Counted from the stretch's first letter, positions 1 to 8,014 are shown. The stretch is 64,000 nt of DNA from Ruegeria sp. HKCCD4315 (GCF_013112245.1 NZ_WVRN01000001.1:2422501-2486500); one strand, 5' to 3'. Notes: a model not told the origin generated them from the sequence alone. A program made the numbers and translations.

Positions 1-2
1 CC

Positions 3-827
3 TCGCACCACGCCGGAGCCGTTGAACGGCTGTTGCGACAGGACACTGTGATCGTTTTGGGCAGCGTTCTGCTGATCGTTCTTGCTGCCGCGTGGTACAC
101 GGTGGCCGGGGTTGGCATGAATATGTCCGCAGTTGAAATGACGCGGATGGCGGGCCCGATTGGCGAGCCCATGACCATGGGTTCTGCCACAGCCTGGAGC
201 ATCGGTTACGCCCTGCTGATCTTTCTTATGTGGTGGGTCATGATGATTGCCATGATGACCCCAAGCGCTGCGCCTGCTGTGCTTTTGTTCACCGCGCTCA
301 AGCGCGTAGGGCCAGACAAAGCGCGTGCCGCGACATTCAGCTTGTGCTTTCTGTCGGGCTATCTGGTGGCGTGGGCGGCCTTCAGTCTTGCCGCAACCGC
401 CTTGCAATGGGGGTTAGAGCATATCGGACTGTCTGACGGTCCGATGATGGCAATAAGTTCCGGCGCCTTTGCAGGAATCGTTTTGCTGGCTGCGGGCGCC
501 TATCAATTTTCGGAGCTGAAGACCGCGTGCCTGCGTCATTGCCAAAGCCCCGCCCGATTTCTGGCGGACCACAACCACCCCGGTCTTTTGGGGGCGTTCA
601 GAACCGGCGGCCTGCATGGCACCTATTGCTTGGGGTGCTGCTGGGCTTTGATGCTGCTGCTGTTCGTCGGCGGCATCATGAACCTGTACTGGATCGTCGG
701 CATTGCCGCCTATGTGGCGCTTGAAAAACTGCTCCCCACCGCCCGTTGGCTGGTTCCGGTCTCGGGTTTGGCACTGATCGGTGCAGGAGTTTGGTTAATC
801 GCGGCCCCGTTTCTTACCGGCGGCTGA
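3..827 (+). CDS. DUF2182 family integral membrane protein (5' end outside window)
   Basis: This is a multi-spanning membrane protein of the DUF2182 family, described as predicted metal-binding membrane proteins of unknown role. The sequence shows a first transmembrane segment near the start, a Met-rich segment (WWVMMIAMMTPSAAP), the family's paired cysteine motif TACLRHC, and the C-terminal block GCCWALMLLLFVGG, followed by more hydrophobic helices. The reading frame is open to the first base. The residues before the first TTG (AVERLLRQD) resemble the usual family N-terminus, so the real start is probably upstream of the window. The next gene begins about 70 bases downstream on the same strand. 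The family assignment is firm; the function is not known. Confidence 0.85.
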   Translation, partial: SHHAGAVERLLRQDTVIVLGSVLLIVLAAAWYTVAGVGMNMSAVEMTRMAGPIGEPMTMGSATAWSIGYALLIFLMWWVMMIAMMTPSAAPAVLLFTALKRVGPDKARAATFSLCFLSGYLVAWAAFSLAATALQWGLEHIGLSDGPMMAISSGAFAGIVLLAAGAYQFSELKTACLRHCQSPARFLADHNHPGLLGAFRTGGLHGTYCLGCCWALMLLLFVGGIMNLYWIVGIAAYVALEKLLPTARWLVPVSGLALIGAGVWLIAAPFLTGG

Positions 828-894
828 CACCAATCGGCCCAAGGGGCCAGCCGATGCAATGGCCCCAATTGATTGTCAAAACTCGGAGGTTTCA

Positions 895-1227
895 ATGCCC
901 ATTTTCATTACTTATGCATCTTACTCGCAAGCTGGCGTCAAAGGCATGTTGCAGAAGCCCGAGAACCGCACAGGCCCGGTCAAAACCTTGCTCGAGAAAG
1001 TCGGCGGCAGGTTGCTGTCTTTTTACATGACCACGGGTGGCAACGATGTTGTTGTGATCAGCGAAGCCCCCGACGGGACCGACGCCGTCGCAGTGGGCAT
1101 GGCCGTTGCCGCGTCGGGTGCAGTGACGAATATCGAGACAGTCCGCGCCTGGACCGCGGATGAATTCGTCGCGGTCACCGAAAAAGCCGCCCGGCTGACC
1201 GGGGCTTACACGCCGCCCGGAGGGTAA
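895..1227 (+). CDS. GYD domain-containing protein
   Basis: A small soluble protein of about 110 residues from the GYD family, whose biochemical role is not established. It opens with PIFITYASYSQAGVKGM, a typical strand-loop start for this ferredoxin-like fold, and has the family's pattern of a 'GGNDVVVISEAPD' strand and a 'VTNIETVRAWT' strand. A longer reading frame starts at 859, but the ATG at 895 has a strong ribosome site (GGAGG at 885-889) and matches the usual N-terminus. It ends just before the 3' end of the convergent RNase P RNA gene. Confidence 0.82.
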   Translation: MPIFITYASYSQAGVKGMLQKPENRTGPVKTLLEKVGGRLLSFYMTTGGNDVVVISEAPDGTDAVAVGMAVAASGAVTNIETVRAWTADEFVAVTEKAARLTGAYTPPGG

Positions 1228-1234
1228 TTCAATA

Positions 1235-1629
1235 CGCGCGGAGGGCCTGTAAGCCGGATCTTGTTCCGGGGTTACCCCCCTTCGATGACCATTCCTCTAG
1301 GCCGTGCATTGCTGCACGGCTCAAGCTGCCAACCCGGTCCCTCTCAGCCAAGACGCGCTTAGCGGTGGTATCGGCAGACGCCGACCATCCCGCGCGGGGA
1401 CCCTATTTGGCATTGCTCCCGGTGGGGCTTGCCGTGCCGCCCCTGTTGCCAGCGGCGCGGTGGGCTCTTACCCCACCGTTTCACCCTTACCACATGTGTG
1501 GCGGTCTGATTTCTGTGGCGCTTTCCGTCGGGTTACCCCGCCCGGGAGTTACCCGGCACCGTTGTCTTGTGGAGTCCGGACTTTCCTCTCGGGCCTTGCG
1601 ACCCCAGCGGCCATCCGGCCCTCCGCGCG
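1235..1629 (-). ncRNA. rnpB: RNase P RNA (catalytic RNA of tRNA 5' processing)
   Basis: The catalytic RNA of ribonuclease P, which trims the 5' leader from tRNA precursors. Read on the minus strand it contains the universal GAGAGGAAAGTCCGGAC block (about 1574-1591) and, near the 3' end, the GAGGAATGGTCATCGAAG block (about 1281-1299). The ends were set by the P1 helix: thirteen bases at 1617-1629 pair perfectly with 1235-1247. The length of about 395 bases fits alphaproteobacterial type A RNAs. A promoter with a 17-base spacer sits directly upstream and predicts transcription starting at the same base. Protein ORFs called on the opposite strand here are shadows. Confidence 0.95.
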
Positions 1630-1634
1630 GGGGA

Positions 1635-1663
1635 TGGGTAGGCTTTGCGCCCTGCGACGTCAA
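1635..1663 (-). promoter_or_regulatory. Sigma-70 type promoter of rnpB
   Basis: On the minus strand TTGACG (1658-1663) and TACCCA (1635-1640) are separated by exactly 17 bases. The predicted start lies six to seven bases further on, at the first base of the RNase P P1 helix. Confidence 0.75.
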
Positions 1664-1681
1664 GAGTGGAAAGCGGGGAAA

Positions 1682-1743
1682 GGGGCCAGCCCCTTCTTGG
1701 CCTGCGGCCAATTCAACCCCGAGGTATTTTTAGCCAGATGAAG
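1682..1743 (+). repeat. Dispersed intergenic repeat with hairpins, copy 1
   Basis: Two short GC-rich hairpins (GGGGC/GCCCC at 1682-1693; TTGGCC/GGCCAA at 1697-1711) precede a 27-base block at 1717-1743 that begins CCCCGAGG and ends CCAGATGAAG. The same 27 bases occur identically at 34388-34414, and diverged versions occur near 41.1 and 41.26 kb. It lies just past the stop of the convergent amidase gene. Its function is unknown. Confidence 0.7.
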
Positions 1744-1749
1744 AGCGGA

Positions 1750-2466
1750 TCAGGTTATTGTGTTGGGCTGCGTTAGCGCATTCAAATCCGCAGTTTCAAG
1801 AGGGCCTTTTGCCCAAGGGCGAAACCGCAGCCGAACGGCAGCCAGCAGTTGAGTATCTTCCACCGGGGCAGTGAAACCTGCCCGTCGCGCGGCGGCGCGG
1901 AATGCCATCAGACTTGGTGGCGCTGACGGGACGTCTGAACCGCGCGGTTTTGCCAGAGCTTGCCGCTCTAGCCGTTGCCAATCAAAATGTGGACCGGGGT
2001 CTGATTTGCGACCCGGAGCCATGTCGGAATGGCCGATCACACCCGACGCCGAGATGGACCAGGTGTTCATGATCCGAGGTAGCAAAGTTTCGAGCGTCGT
2101 CATTTGTGGTTCGGAAAAAGGATGCAATCCTGTGTTATCCAATTCGATCCCGATCGACCGAGAATTTATGTCGTCCTTGCCATCCCACTCCCCTGCCCCA
2201 GCGTGCCATGCGCGGTCTTCTTCGCGCACCATCTGCCAAAGCGTTCCGTCATTGCCGATCAGGTAATGGGCTGAAACCTCGGCCTTCGGGTCACAGAGAC
2301 GCTCCAGAGCTGCCTGGGCGCTGTCCATGGCTGTGTAGTGGATCACGATCAAAGACGGCGTTAGACCGTCTCGGCGTTCGCCGAAATTAGGCGACGGATG
2401 CCAAATGGGTGAGAGTTCAATTGTTGACGGCACTTCGGAACGGGCTTGGGTCCCAGCCGCAAGCAT
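1750..2466 (-). CDS. N-acetylmuramoyl-L-alanine amidase (AmpD-type, amidase_2)
   Basis: A zinc amidase of the Amidase_2 family, which cleaves the bond between N-acetylmuramic acid and the stem peptide in peptidoglycan or recycled muropeptides. Visible motifs are LIVIHYTAM (first zinc histidine), the substrate-pocket stretch AWHAGAGEW, SIGIELDNTG, and GHSDMAPGRKSDPG (second zinc histidine and the acid/Asp ligand). After about residue 175 there is a C-terminal extension resembling a small peptidoglycan-binding helical domain. No signal peptide is evident, which favours a cytosolic recycling role. The start overlaps the end of the upstream lipoprotein gene. ATG 2466 has GGAG six bases before it; GTG 2433 is an alternative. 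Confidence 0.87.
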   Translation of the reverse strand: MLAAGTQARSEVPSTIELSPIWHPSPNFGERRDGLTPSLIVIHYTAMDSAQAALERLCDPKAEVSAHYLIGNDGTLWQMVREEDRAWHAGAGEWDGKDDINSRSIGIELDNTGLHPFSEPQMTTLETLLPRIMNTWSISASGVIGHSDMAPGRKSDPGPHFDWQRLERQALAKPRGSDVPSAPPSLMAFRAAARRAGFTAPVEDTQLLAAVRLRFRPWAKGPLETADLNALTQPNTIT

Positions 2467-3121
2467 AGCCGTCTCCGTCCGGATCCAGCCCCTTGCGATC
2501 GCGCTGTGGTCCGCCATTTGACAGGAATTCTATCTGAGCCTGATCGGGGGATGGGAATTGCGCGCAGTTCCTCTGAGCCTTGGCTTGCAGGTTAAAACCT
2601 GCGCGGCTGTAGAGTTGTGTGCCGACCGGGTTCGAGGTGCTAAGGGCGTATTGCACAATGTTGGGCTGACCGCTTGCGTTGCGCTCTGGCACGGCGGTTG
2701 GGGCCACAACTTCGTAAGTTTGGCGGTTCTGCTCGATCCGCGCGGCATCGGATTCGATGCTGCGCCGTTCGGACACCGCAGCAAAGTCCTGCTCGTCGGA
2801 AATTGCGCTGTTGTTTGATGCCGGTGCTGCAGGCACAACGCCAGAGCCCTGCCCCGACGTGCTGGCCAAGGCTGCAGCGGCCTGATTGGCAATATCAGCG
2901 TTTTCACCGGTTGCGAAGCCTGCCGCACCGGGCGCGCCCAGCGGCTGCTCGGACACATCGACAGGAGCCAGCAGCGGGTTGCCTGCTGCGCCTTGCCCGG
3001 CCAACTGCGCCTCGCGCTGTGCCTGATACTCGGGCGTATTGAACCCGGTGCTGGTCAGAGGCGCGACATCGGTACAGGCCGCAACCAGCGTCAGGGCAGG
3101 GACCAAAAGCAAAACGCGCAT
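2417..3121 (-). CDS. Excalibur-domain lipoprotein
   Basis: A predicted lipoprotein of about 234 residues. It begins MRVLLLVPALTLVAAC, a signal peptide ending in a lipobox with the acylated cysteine. A long low-complexity Ala/Gln/Ser-rich middle follows, and then a C-terminal excalibur domain with the calcium-loop-like motif DPDGDGYAC (an EF-hand-like DxDxDG pattern) and paired cysteines (RNCAQF... YACGW). Excalibur domains occur on exported proteins and are thought to bind calcium; no specific role is known here. The ATG at 3121 has GGAG seven bases upstream and fits the signal peptide, so the longer upstream frame was rejected. It overlaps the start of the amidase gene, suggesting cotranscription with a wall enzyme. 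Confidence 0.85.
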   Translation of the reverse strand: MRVLLLVPALTLVAACTDVAPLTSTGFNTPEYQAQREAQLAGQGAAGNPLLAPVDVSEQPLGAPGAAGFATGENADIANQAAAALASTSGQGSGVVPAAPASNNSAISDEQDFAAVSERRSIESDAARIEQNRQTYEVVAPTAVPERNASGQPNIVQYALSTSNPVGTQLYSRAGFNLQAKAQRNCAQFPSPDQAQIEFLSNGGPQRDRKGLDPDGDGYACGWDPSPFRSAVNN

Positions 3122-3159
3122 CACTTGGCTCCGTATCTCGTGCTTCAGTTGCCTGAGGC

Positions 3160-4647
3160 TTACCACCATTTCCCGGGCTTGGCCACAAAACCAGCCGCGT
3201 TTTCCAGCGCATAGGCGGTGTTGAGCAGATCGCCTTCTTCCCACGGGCGTCCGATCAGCTGCAGACCTAGCGGAAGACCTTGTTTGTCGAGCCCTGCGGG
3301 CACCGAAATACCGGGCAAACCAGCCAGGTTAACGGTCACTGTGAAGACGTCGTTCAAATACATTTGAACGGGATCCGCTTCGGTCATTTCGCCCAGACCA
3401 AAGGCTGCCGAAGGGGTCGCCGGGGTCAAGATCGCGTCAACGTCTGCGGCGAAGACATCCTCGAAGTCTTTCTTGATCAGGGTACGGACGCGGCGCGCGC
3501 GGTTGTAGTAAGCATCGTAGAAACCTGCCGACAACACATAGGTACCGACCATCACGCGGCGCTGCACCTCGTGACCGAAACCTTCGGCGCGTGTCTTTTC
3601 GTACATCTCGGTGATGCCGTCGCCCTGTGCGAGCTGCGCGCGGTGACCGTAGCGAACACCGTCATAACGGGCTAGGTTCGAGGACGCCTCGGCCGGGGCA
3701 ATCACATAATAGGCTGGCAGCGCGTATTTGGTGTGCGGCAGCGAGATATCGACGATCTCGGCCCCAGCAGCTTTCAGCATCTCAGCCCCTTCGGCCCAAA
3801 GCTTTTCAATCTCGCCTGGCATACCGTCCATGCGGTATTCCTTGGGGATACCGATTTTCTTACCCTTGATGTCGCCGGTCAGCATCGCCTCGAAATTCGG
3901 TACGGCCAACTCGGCGCTGGTGGAATCCTTGGGATCATGTCCGCACATGGCTTCGAGCATGATGGCGGCGTCGCGCACGTCTTTGGTCATCGGCCCAGCC
4001 TGATCCAGCGAGGATGCAAACGCAACGATGCCCCAGCGCGAGCAACGGCCATAGGTGGGTTTGATACCCGTGATGCCCACAAACGCGGCAGGCTGGCGGA
4101 TCGAACCGCCCGTGTCAGTGCCGGTCGCGGCGAGGCACAGATCGGCCGCCACGGCAGAGGCTGACCCGCCCGACGATCCACCGGGTGTCAGTTGTGCATC
4201 ATCATTGCCGCGTCGCCACGGGCTGACCGCATTGCCGTAGACAGAGGTTTCGTTGGACGAGCCCATGGCGAATTCGTCCATGTTCAGCTTGCCCAGCATC
4301 ACCGCACCCGCATCGGCCAATTGCTGCGAGACAGTAGATTCGTATTCAGGCTTGAAGCCTTCAAGAATGCCCGATGCAGCTTGCGACGGTACGCCCTTAG
4401 TGCAGAACAGATCTTTGATGCCAATCGGCAGGCCGCACATCGACGGCGCGTCGCCACCCTTGATCCGCTCGTCCGCTGCTTTGGCACGCTCCAGCGCGAT
4501 TTCGGGCGTCTTGTGGACAAAAGCGTTCAGCGCGTCAGCCTCATCAATGGCCTTCAGGCAGGATTCGGTCAGCTCAACCGAGGTCACGTCACCTTTGCGC
4601 AGCGCGTCGCGGGCCTCGGCAAGGCCCAGTTTGTTCAGATCGCTCAT
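3160..4647 (-). CDS. gatA: Asp-tRNA(Asn)/Glu-tRNA(Gln) amidotransferase subunit A
   Basis: The amidase subunit of GatCAB, which releases ammonia from glutamine or asparagine so that misacylated Glu-tRNA(Gln) and Asp-tRNA(Asn) can be converted. At 495 residues it is of normal length. The amidase-signature triad is complete: Lys78 in PIGIKDLF, the cis-serine Ser158 in [10 protein letters not shown], and the nucleophile Ser182 in [11 protein letters not shown]. It starts three bases after the gatC stop, as in a standard gatCA operon. gatB is not in the window, so it must lie elsewhere in the genome. The ATG at 4647 has no competing start. Confidence 0.97.
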   Translation of the reverse strand: MSDLNKLGLAEARDALRKGDVTSVELTESCLKAIDEADALNAFVHKTPEIALERAKAADERIKGGDAPSMCGLPIGIKDLFCTKGVPSQAASGILEGFKPEYESTVSQQLADAGAVMLGKLNMDEFAMGSSNETSVYGNAVSPWRRGNDDAQLTPGGSSGGSASAVAADLCLAATGTDTGGSIRQPAAFVGITGIKPTYGRCSRWGIVAFASSLDQAGPMTKDVRDAAIMLEAMCGHDPKDSTSAELAVPNFEAMLTGDIKGKKIGIPKEYRMDGMPGEIEKLWAEGAEMLKAAGAEIVDISLPHTKYALPAYYVIAPAEASSNLARYDGVRYGHRAQLAQGDGITEMYEKTRAEGFGHEVQRRVMVGTYVLSAGFYDAYYNRARRVRTLIKKDFEDVFAADVDAILTPATPSAAFGLGEMTEADPVQMYLNDVFTVTVNLAGLPGISVPAGLDKQGLPLGLQLIGRPWEEGDLLNTAYALENAAGFVAKPGKWW

Positions 4648-4650
4648 GTC

Positions 4651-4938
4651 TTACTCCACCACTTTGGGGACTGCGAAGAACCCTTCGCGCGCGTCGGGGG
4701 CATTGGCCAGAACCTTGTCCTGCTGGTTACCGTCGGTCACTTCGTCCTGACGACGCTTAAGGCGCATTGGCGTGACCGAAACCATCGGCTCAACCCCTTC
4801 GACATCCACTTCGTTCAGTTGCTCGATGAAACCCAGGATGGTGTTGAATTCGGATGCCAGCGCCGGCAGCGCGTCATCCTCGACCTTGATCCGGGCCAGT
4901 TTGGCCACTTTGGCGGCGGTGCTTTGGTCAATCGACAT
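4651..4938 (-). CDS. gatC: Asp/Glu-tRNA amidotransferase subunit C
   Basis: The small GatC subunit (95 residues), a belt-like stabiliser that joins GatA to GatB in tRNA-dependent amidotransferase. It starts MSIDQSTAAKVAKLARI, the usual GatC N-terminal helix. It keeps the internal FNTILGFIEQLNEVDVEGVEP stretch (given in part) that leads to the conserved 'PM.SVTPM.LR.D' region and ends with FFAVPKVVE, the typical C-terminus. It is the first gene of the gatCA pair. The region upstream (4939-5166) carries the promoter area for the divergent small peptide gene. Confidence 0.97.
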   Translation of the reverse strand: MSIDQSTAAKVAKLARIKVEDDALPALASEFNTILGFIEQLNEVDVEGVEPMVSVTPMRLKRRQDEVTDGNQQDKVLANAPDAREGFFAVPKVVE

Positions 4939-5080
4939 CGGCTTCCCTCATATACGTTATGGGGCGTTTACCCGTCTGTTGCGGCAGTCGCAAGACCACT
5001 GCGCCACGGGCGAGCCCGAGTTTCGAGCTCCGTGCCTTTGCCTGCCATTCAAATCTGAATGAGGGGTATACGAAAAAGTA

Positions 5081-5094
5081 AACTGATTAGTTCA
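5081..5094. promoter_or_regulatory. Putative operator dyad 1 upstream of the small exported peptide
   Basis: AACT GATT AGTT CA is a short dyad (AACT/AGTT) centred at 5086.5. Its centre is 33 bases, about three helical turns, from the stronger dyad at 5112-5127. The half-site resemblance to TetR-family operators is inference. Confidence 0.4.
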
Positions 5095-5111
5095 TTATCG
5101 ACCTTGAAAAC

Positions 5112-5127
5112 TGAACTGTACTGTTCA
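5112..5127. promoter_or_regulatory. Near-perfect 16-bp palindrome inside the promoter of the small peptide gene
   Basis: TGAACTGTACTGTTCA matches its own reverse complement at 14 of 16 positions. It lies just after TTGAAA (5104-5109, possible -35) and just before TTTTAT/TATAAA (5128-5136, possible -10), so a bound repressor would block RNA polymerase. The TGAAC-N6-GTTCA form is like operators of TetR/AcrR regulators; which regulator binds is unknown. Confidence 0.5.
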
Positions 5128-5166
5128 TTTTATAAACAGCGACCCAACGCAAACCGGAGAAACAAA

Positions 5167-5325
5167 ATGAAATCCCTGATCACAGCCGCAGTCTTGTCCG
5201 CCACGTTTTTGGCCGCGCCGGCCATGGCTTTGGGTATCGACACAAGCAACCTGACACGCACGTTGACCTTCCCGTCCCCTGTCGCGGAACCGGTCACGCA
5301 GGATCAGGTTAAACCTGCCAAATAA
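5167..5325 (+). CDS. Small exported peptide (52 residues), function unknown
   Basis: A 52-residue protein not recognised as any named family. It begins MKSLITAAVLSATFLAAPAMA, a clear Sec signal peptide with an AMA cleavage site. That leaves a mature peptide of about 31 residues (LGIDTSNLTRTLTFPSPVAE and a Lys/Pro end). The ATG at 5167 has GGAGA seven bases upstream; the same frame runs further upstream but without a ribosome site. It stands alone: two dyad operators precede it and a strong terminator follows it 12 bases after the stop, so it is a one-gene regulated transcript. A periplasmic or secreted role under stress control is inference. Confidence 0.75.
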   Translation: MKSLITAAVLSATFLAAPAMALGIDTSNLTRTLTFPSPVAEPVTQDQVKPAK

Positions 5326-5337
5326 AGCGCAGGTCCT

Positions 5338-5375
5338 GGCCGGGTCGGACATCCCCTCTCTGACCCGGCCTTTTT
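5338..5375 (+). terminator. Rho-independent terminator of the small exported peptide gene
   Basis: A perfect 9-bp stem, GGCCGGGTC (5338-5346) with GACCCGGCC (5362-5370), is followed by TTTTT. Confidence 0.9.
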
Positions 5376-5479
5376 GCATTTTCCAGGATGCGCATCCCAC
5401 TGCAAGCCGTTAGCATGAGAGACAATATCCAAGACGGCTGCGAAACTTTCGTGGCGTAGGCAAGCCAGTGGAGCAAAAT

Positions 5480-6043
5480 ATGAGCGCGCAAAAGCAAGCG
5501 GTTCTGGACGCAATCGATGCAGCCAATGCACATGACCCCAACCTCGACGAGGGCCGACCCGAAGCGCTGCTTTACGGCGAACGCATGTCCGCCGAGTTGG
5601 ACCGTTTGTTCCCGAACGCTTCTGACGCCCTTCAGATTGCAGCCCGTGGTCAGCATGTAGAGCGCTGGAAACTGGCCCGTAGTGAATATCCCCAAGGCCG
5701 GGCGGGTTATCTGGCCTGGCGCAAGGCGCAGGCCGTACATCACGCCGAAGTGGTCATGGGCTTGATGATCCGTGAAGGTTATGAATCAGACCAGGTCGAG
5801 GCCGCAGGGCGGATGTTGCGCAAACAGGGCATCAAGCGCGAAGAAGAGGTACAGGCACTGGAAGATGTGATCTGCTTTGTGTTCCTGAAATGGTATTTCC
5901 AGCCCTTTGCCGCGAAACACTCGGCTGAGAAAATCCAAAGCATCGTTGAAAAGACGGCCCGCAAGATGTCACCCGAGGGCCGCGCGCGGGTTTTGAATGA
6001 ATTCGACTTGCCGGAAAAACTGGCCGCAGCTTTTCAGGATTGA
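5480..6043 (+). CDS. DUF4202 domain-containing protein
   Basis: A soluble protein of about 187 residues of the DUF4202 family, whose function is not established. The family's His-rich helical core is visible: GQHVERWKLARSEYP, YLAWRKAQAVHHAE, and a later EEVQALEDVICFVFLKWY stretch. The spacing of His, Glu and Asp on helices resembles HD-type metal phosphohydrolases, but this is only a resemblance. ATG 5480 has GGAG six bases upstream and is preferred over the in-frame GTG at 5468. It is convergent with the ceramidase-family gene. Confidence 0.82.
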   Translation: MSAQKQAVLDAIDAANAHDPNLDEGRPEALLYGERMSAELDRLFPNASDALQIAARGQHVERWKLARSEYPQGRAGYLAWRKAQAVHHAEVVMGLMIREGYESDQVEAAGRMLRKQGIKREEEVQALEDVICFVFLKWYFQPFAAKHSAEKIQSIVEKTARKMSPEGRARVLNEFDLPEKLAAAFQD

Positions 6044-6116
6044 GTCGGAACTGACGCAGTCTGGAACGCTCTTTTCTTACTTAGAGGACGATCGATAGGG
6101 ACCGTCCCGTCGCCTT

Positions 6117-6788
6117 TCAGGCTTCAAGACCTGTTGCAAAGCGGCCCCGTATTAGGGCCGCGCGATACACTTCGATCATCCAACCCAGCATGATGGCATT
6201 CAGGATGTGCCACATGAAATGCGTGCCCAATGGCCACTGCCCGCAAACCGGCAAGTCCAGCGCACGGAAGGTGATTGAAAGGATCAGTATCAACGCTCCA
6301 ACAGACATTCCTTTGGCAAGGACCGGGTCTCGGCCCCGCAGCAGTGTCGCATAGATCAGGATGAGCAGAGGAATCGGCGCATAGCCTGCCGATCCCCCCA
6401 ACCCGGGAATAAGCTGAAACAGCGGAACGGTTGCTGCCGCGTAGGGAAAGAAAAGCAACGTCCCCCCGAAAGCCAATCCCGAAGACATCCGCCAGATGTT
6501 TTTGTTCACGGCAAAAATGTAAACCAGGATGAACAGAAGGATCGGAGCCACATCTGCCAGGGCCGCCCAGACTTGAGCATGCGTGTGAAACAGATAGCTG
6601 CCGATTCCGATCATCGCCAGAAGCGCAACAAGAACCATGGCGAGCGGCATGTCCTGATTGCGAACCCGCCTCCACATGATCCAAGCAGAAATCAGAAAAG
6701 CTGCGTTTGTAATCGCGTTTATTGGCTCTGCCCAATAGTCCGGAGACAGCCGTTCACAATAGCCATCAATTTCTCGAATCCAATCCAT
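6117..6788 (-). CDS. Ceramidase-family integral membrane protein
   Basis: A seven-helix membrane protein of about 223 residues in the alkaline ceramidase / CREST family (PF05875). The N-terminal 'MDWIREIDGYCERLSPDYWAEP' region (given in part: YCERLSPDYWAEPINAITN) is typical. The metal-ligand histidines are present in SYLFHTHAQVWAALADV and in HFMWHILNAIM near the C-terminus. Eukaryotic members hydrolyse ceramides. Bacterial members are widespread in this group, but their substrate (perhaps sphingolipid-like or aminolipid amides) is unproven. The gene is divergent from the UPF0173 hydrolase, with about 60 bases between the starts. Confidence 0.85.
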   Translation of the reverse strand: MDWIREIDGYCERLSPDYWAEPINAITNAAFLISAWIMWRRVRNQDMPLAMVLVALLAMIGIGSYLFHTHAQVWAALADVAPILLFILVYIFAVNKNIWRMSSGLAFGGTLLFFPYAAATVPLFQLIPGLGGSAGYAPIPLLILIYATLLRGRDPVLAKGMSVGALILILSITFRALDLPVCGQWPLGTHFMWHILNAIMLGWMIEVYRAALIRGRFATGLEA

Positions 6789-6848
6789 GGAAATTTACAT
6801 AGCCGATGCTAGGCTGCTGCCAAGACACCATTTTGGAGGAAATTTGGA

Positions 6849-7541
6849 ATGAACATTATTTGGCTGGGGCATGGTAGTTTCCGCATCGAAACCCGGGGAC
6901 AGGTTCTATTGATTGACCCCTGGCTAACCGGCAATCCCGTTCTAGCGGAAGATCAGCACGACGCGGTGTTGGATGGGGCCACCCATATCCTTTTGACGCA
7001 CACCCATTTTGACCATGTGGCTGATGTACTGCCTCTGGCCAAACACCTGAAAATCCCCGTCGTCGGTCAGTACGATCTGATGGGATACTGGAACGAAGCC
7101 GAAAGCATCGAGACCATCGGCTTCAACAAAGGCGGCACCGTCGATCTGAACGGGGTAAAGGTCACGATGGTTCCGGCGTCTCACAGCTCGACTTTTTCGA
7201 CGCCAGACGGGCTGCGTACCGGCGGCAGTGAGGTTGGTTTCATGATCGCGGCCGAGGGGCACATGCTTTATGTCTCGGGCGACACGGACATCATGGCCGA
7301 TATGGATTGGATGGGAGATTATTACAAACCCGACATCGGCATATTATCAGCTGGCGGGCATTTCACGATGGACATGAAGGCCACAGCCTACGCGGCCAAA
7401 CGCTACTTCAACTTCAAAACGGTTATTCCGTGCCATTACAAGACCTTCCCGATCCTGGAACAATCGGCGCAGACGCTGATCGACGGGCTGCCAGAGGTCA
7501 ACGTGATAGAGCCCGTAGTGATGCAGCCCATCAAACTGTAG
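6849..7541 (+). CDS. UPF0173 metal-dependent hydrolase (metallo-beta-lactamase fold)
   Basis: A 230-residue metallo-beta-lactamase-fold hydrolase of the UPF0173 family. It begins MNIIWLGHGSFRIET, keeps the metal motif THTHFDHVAD, and has later ligands in PASHSSTF, YVSGDTDIMADM and VIPCHYKTFP. The substrate is unknown for the family. The ATG at 6849 follows GGAGG-like sequence (TTTGGAGGAAATTTGGA). Its stop abuts an 8-bp perfect hairpin that separates it from the convergent tadA. Confidence 0.9.
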   Translation: MNIIWLGHGSFRIETRGQVLLIDPWLTGNPVLAEDQHDAVLDGATHILLTHTHFDHVADVLPLAKHLKIPVVGQYDLMGYWNEAESIETIGFNKGGTVDLNGVKVTMVPASHSSTFSTPDGLRTGGSEVGFMIAAEGHMLYVSGDTDIMADMDWMGDYYKPDIGILSAGGHFTMDMKATAYAAKRYFNFKTVIPCHYKTFPILEQSAQTLIDGLPEVNVIEPVVMQPIKL

Positions 7542-7559
7542 GCCGGGCTTCAGCCCGGC
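7542..7559. terminator. Hairpin between convergent UPF0173 gene and tadA
   Basis: GCCGGGCT (7542-7549) and AGCCCGGC (7552-7559) form a perfect 8-bp stem with a two-base loop. The stem starts at the base after the UPF0173 stop and includes the tadA stop codon. No long T-run follows on either side, so it may act with Rho or as a 3' end stabiliser. Confidence 0.55.
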
Positions 7560-8014
7560 ACGTCTTTGCGGCGCGAAGCAAAGAAGTCTTTCAAAAGCTC
7601 TGCTGCTTCGTCACCGGCGATCCCATCGTAAATCTCGGGTACGTGATGCGCCTGCGGGTGTGAGAACACGCGCGCGCCATGCGCCACGCCCCCTGACTTG
7701 GGATCGGCCGCGCCGTAGTAAATTCGCCGTATGCGCGCGGCTGCCATGGCCGCTGCACACATCGCACAGGGTTCCAGCGTGACGTAGAGATCATGGTCCG
7801 GCAACCGCTCGGACCCTGCACGCGCGCATGCCTCCCGTAGGGTAAGAATTTCGGCATGCGCGGTTGGGTCGTTCAATTCGCGCGTCCGGTTTCCTGCCGC
7901 TGCAACAACGGAACCGTCCGGTCCGACGATAACGGCCCCTACTGGCACCTCGCCGCGATCCGCTGCCGCGCGTGCCTCGGCCAGAGCCTGATCCATATAA
8001 GATTTGAACATCAT
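7550..8014 (-). CDS. tadA: tRNA adenosine(34) deaminase
   Basis: Deaminates adenosine 34 of tRNA-Arg(ACG) to inosine, an essential step in decoding CGN codons. The zinc-deaminase signature is complete: His53 and Glu55 in TAHAEI, and Cys83/Cys86 in LEPCAMC. The N-terminal GEVPVGAVIV strand is typical. About 154 residues is normal length. A much longer frame extends to 8548, but its upstream part is the antisense of rluB. Start at ATG 8014 (MMFKSYM) is chosen from family N-termini; ATG 8011 is equally possible. The gene diverges from rluB, with only about 60 bases between the chosen starts. Confidence 0.93.
   Translation of the reverse strand: MMFKSYMDQALAEARAAADRGEVPVGAVIVGPDGSVVAAAGNRTRELNDPTAHAEILTLREACARAGSERLPDHDLYVTLEPCAMCAAAMAAARIRRIYYGAADPKSGGVAHGARVFSHPQAHHVPEIYDGIAGDEAAELLKDFFASRRKDVPG

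Noticed and set aside
1304..1741. Protein-coding frames across 1.3-1.7 kb
   Set aside because: The region is the RNase P RNA gene; the conserved RNA blocks and P1 pairing explain it fully.
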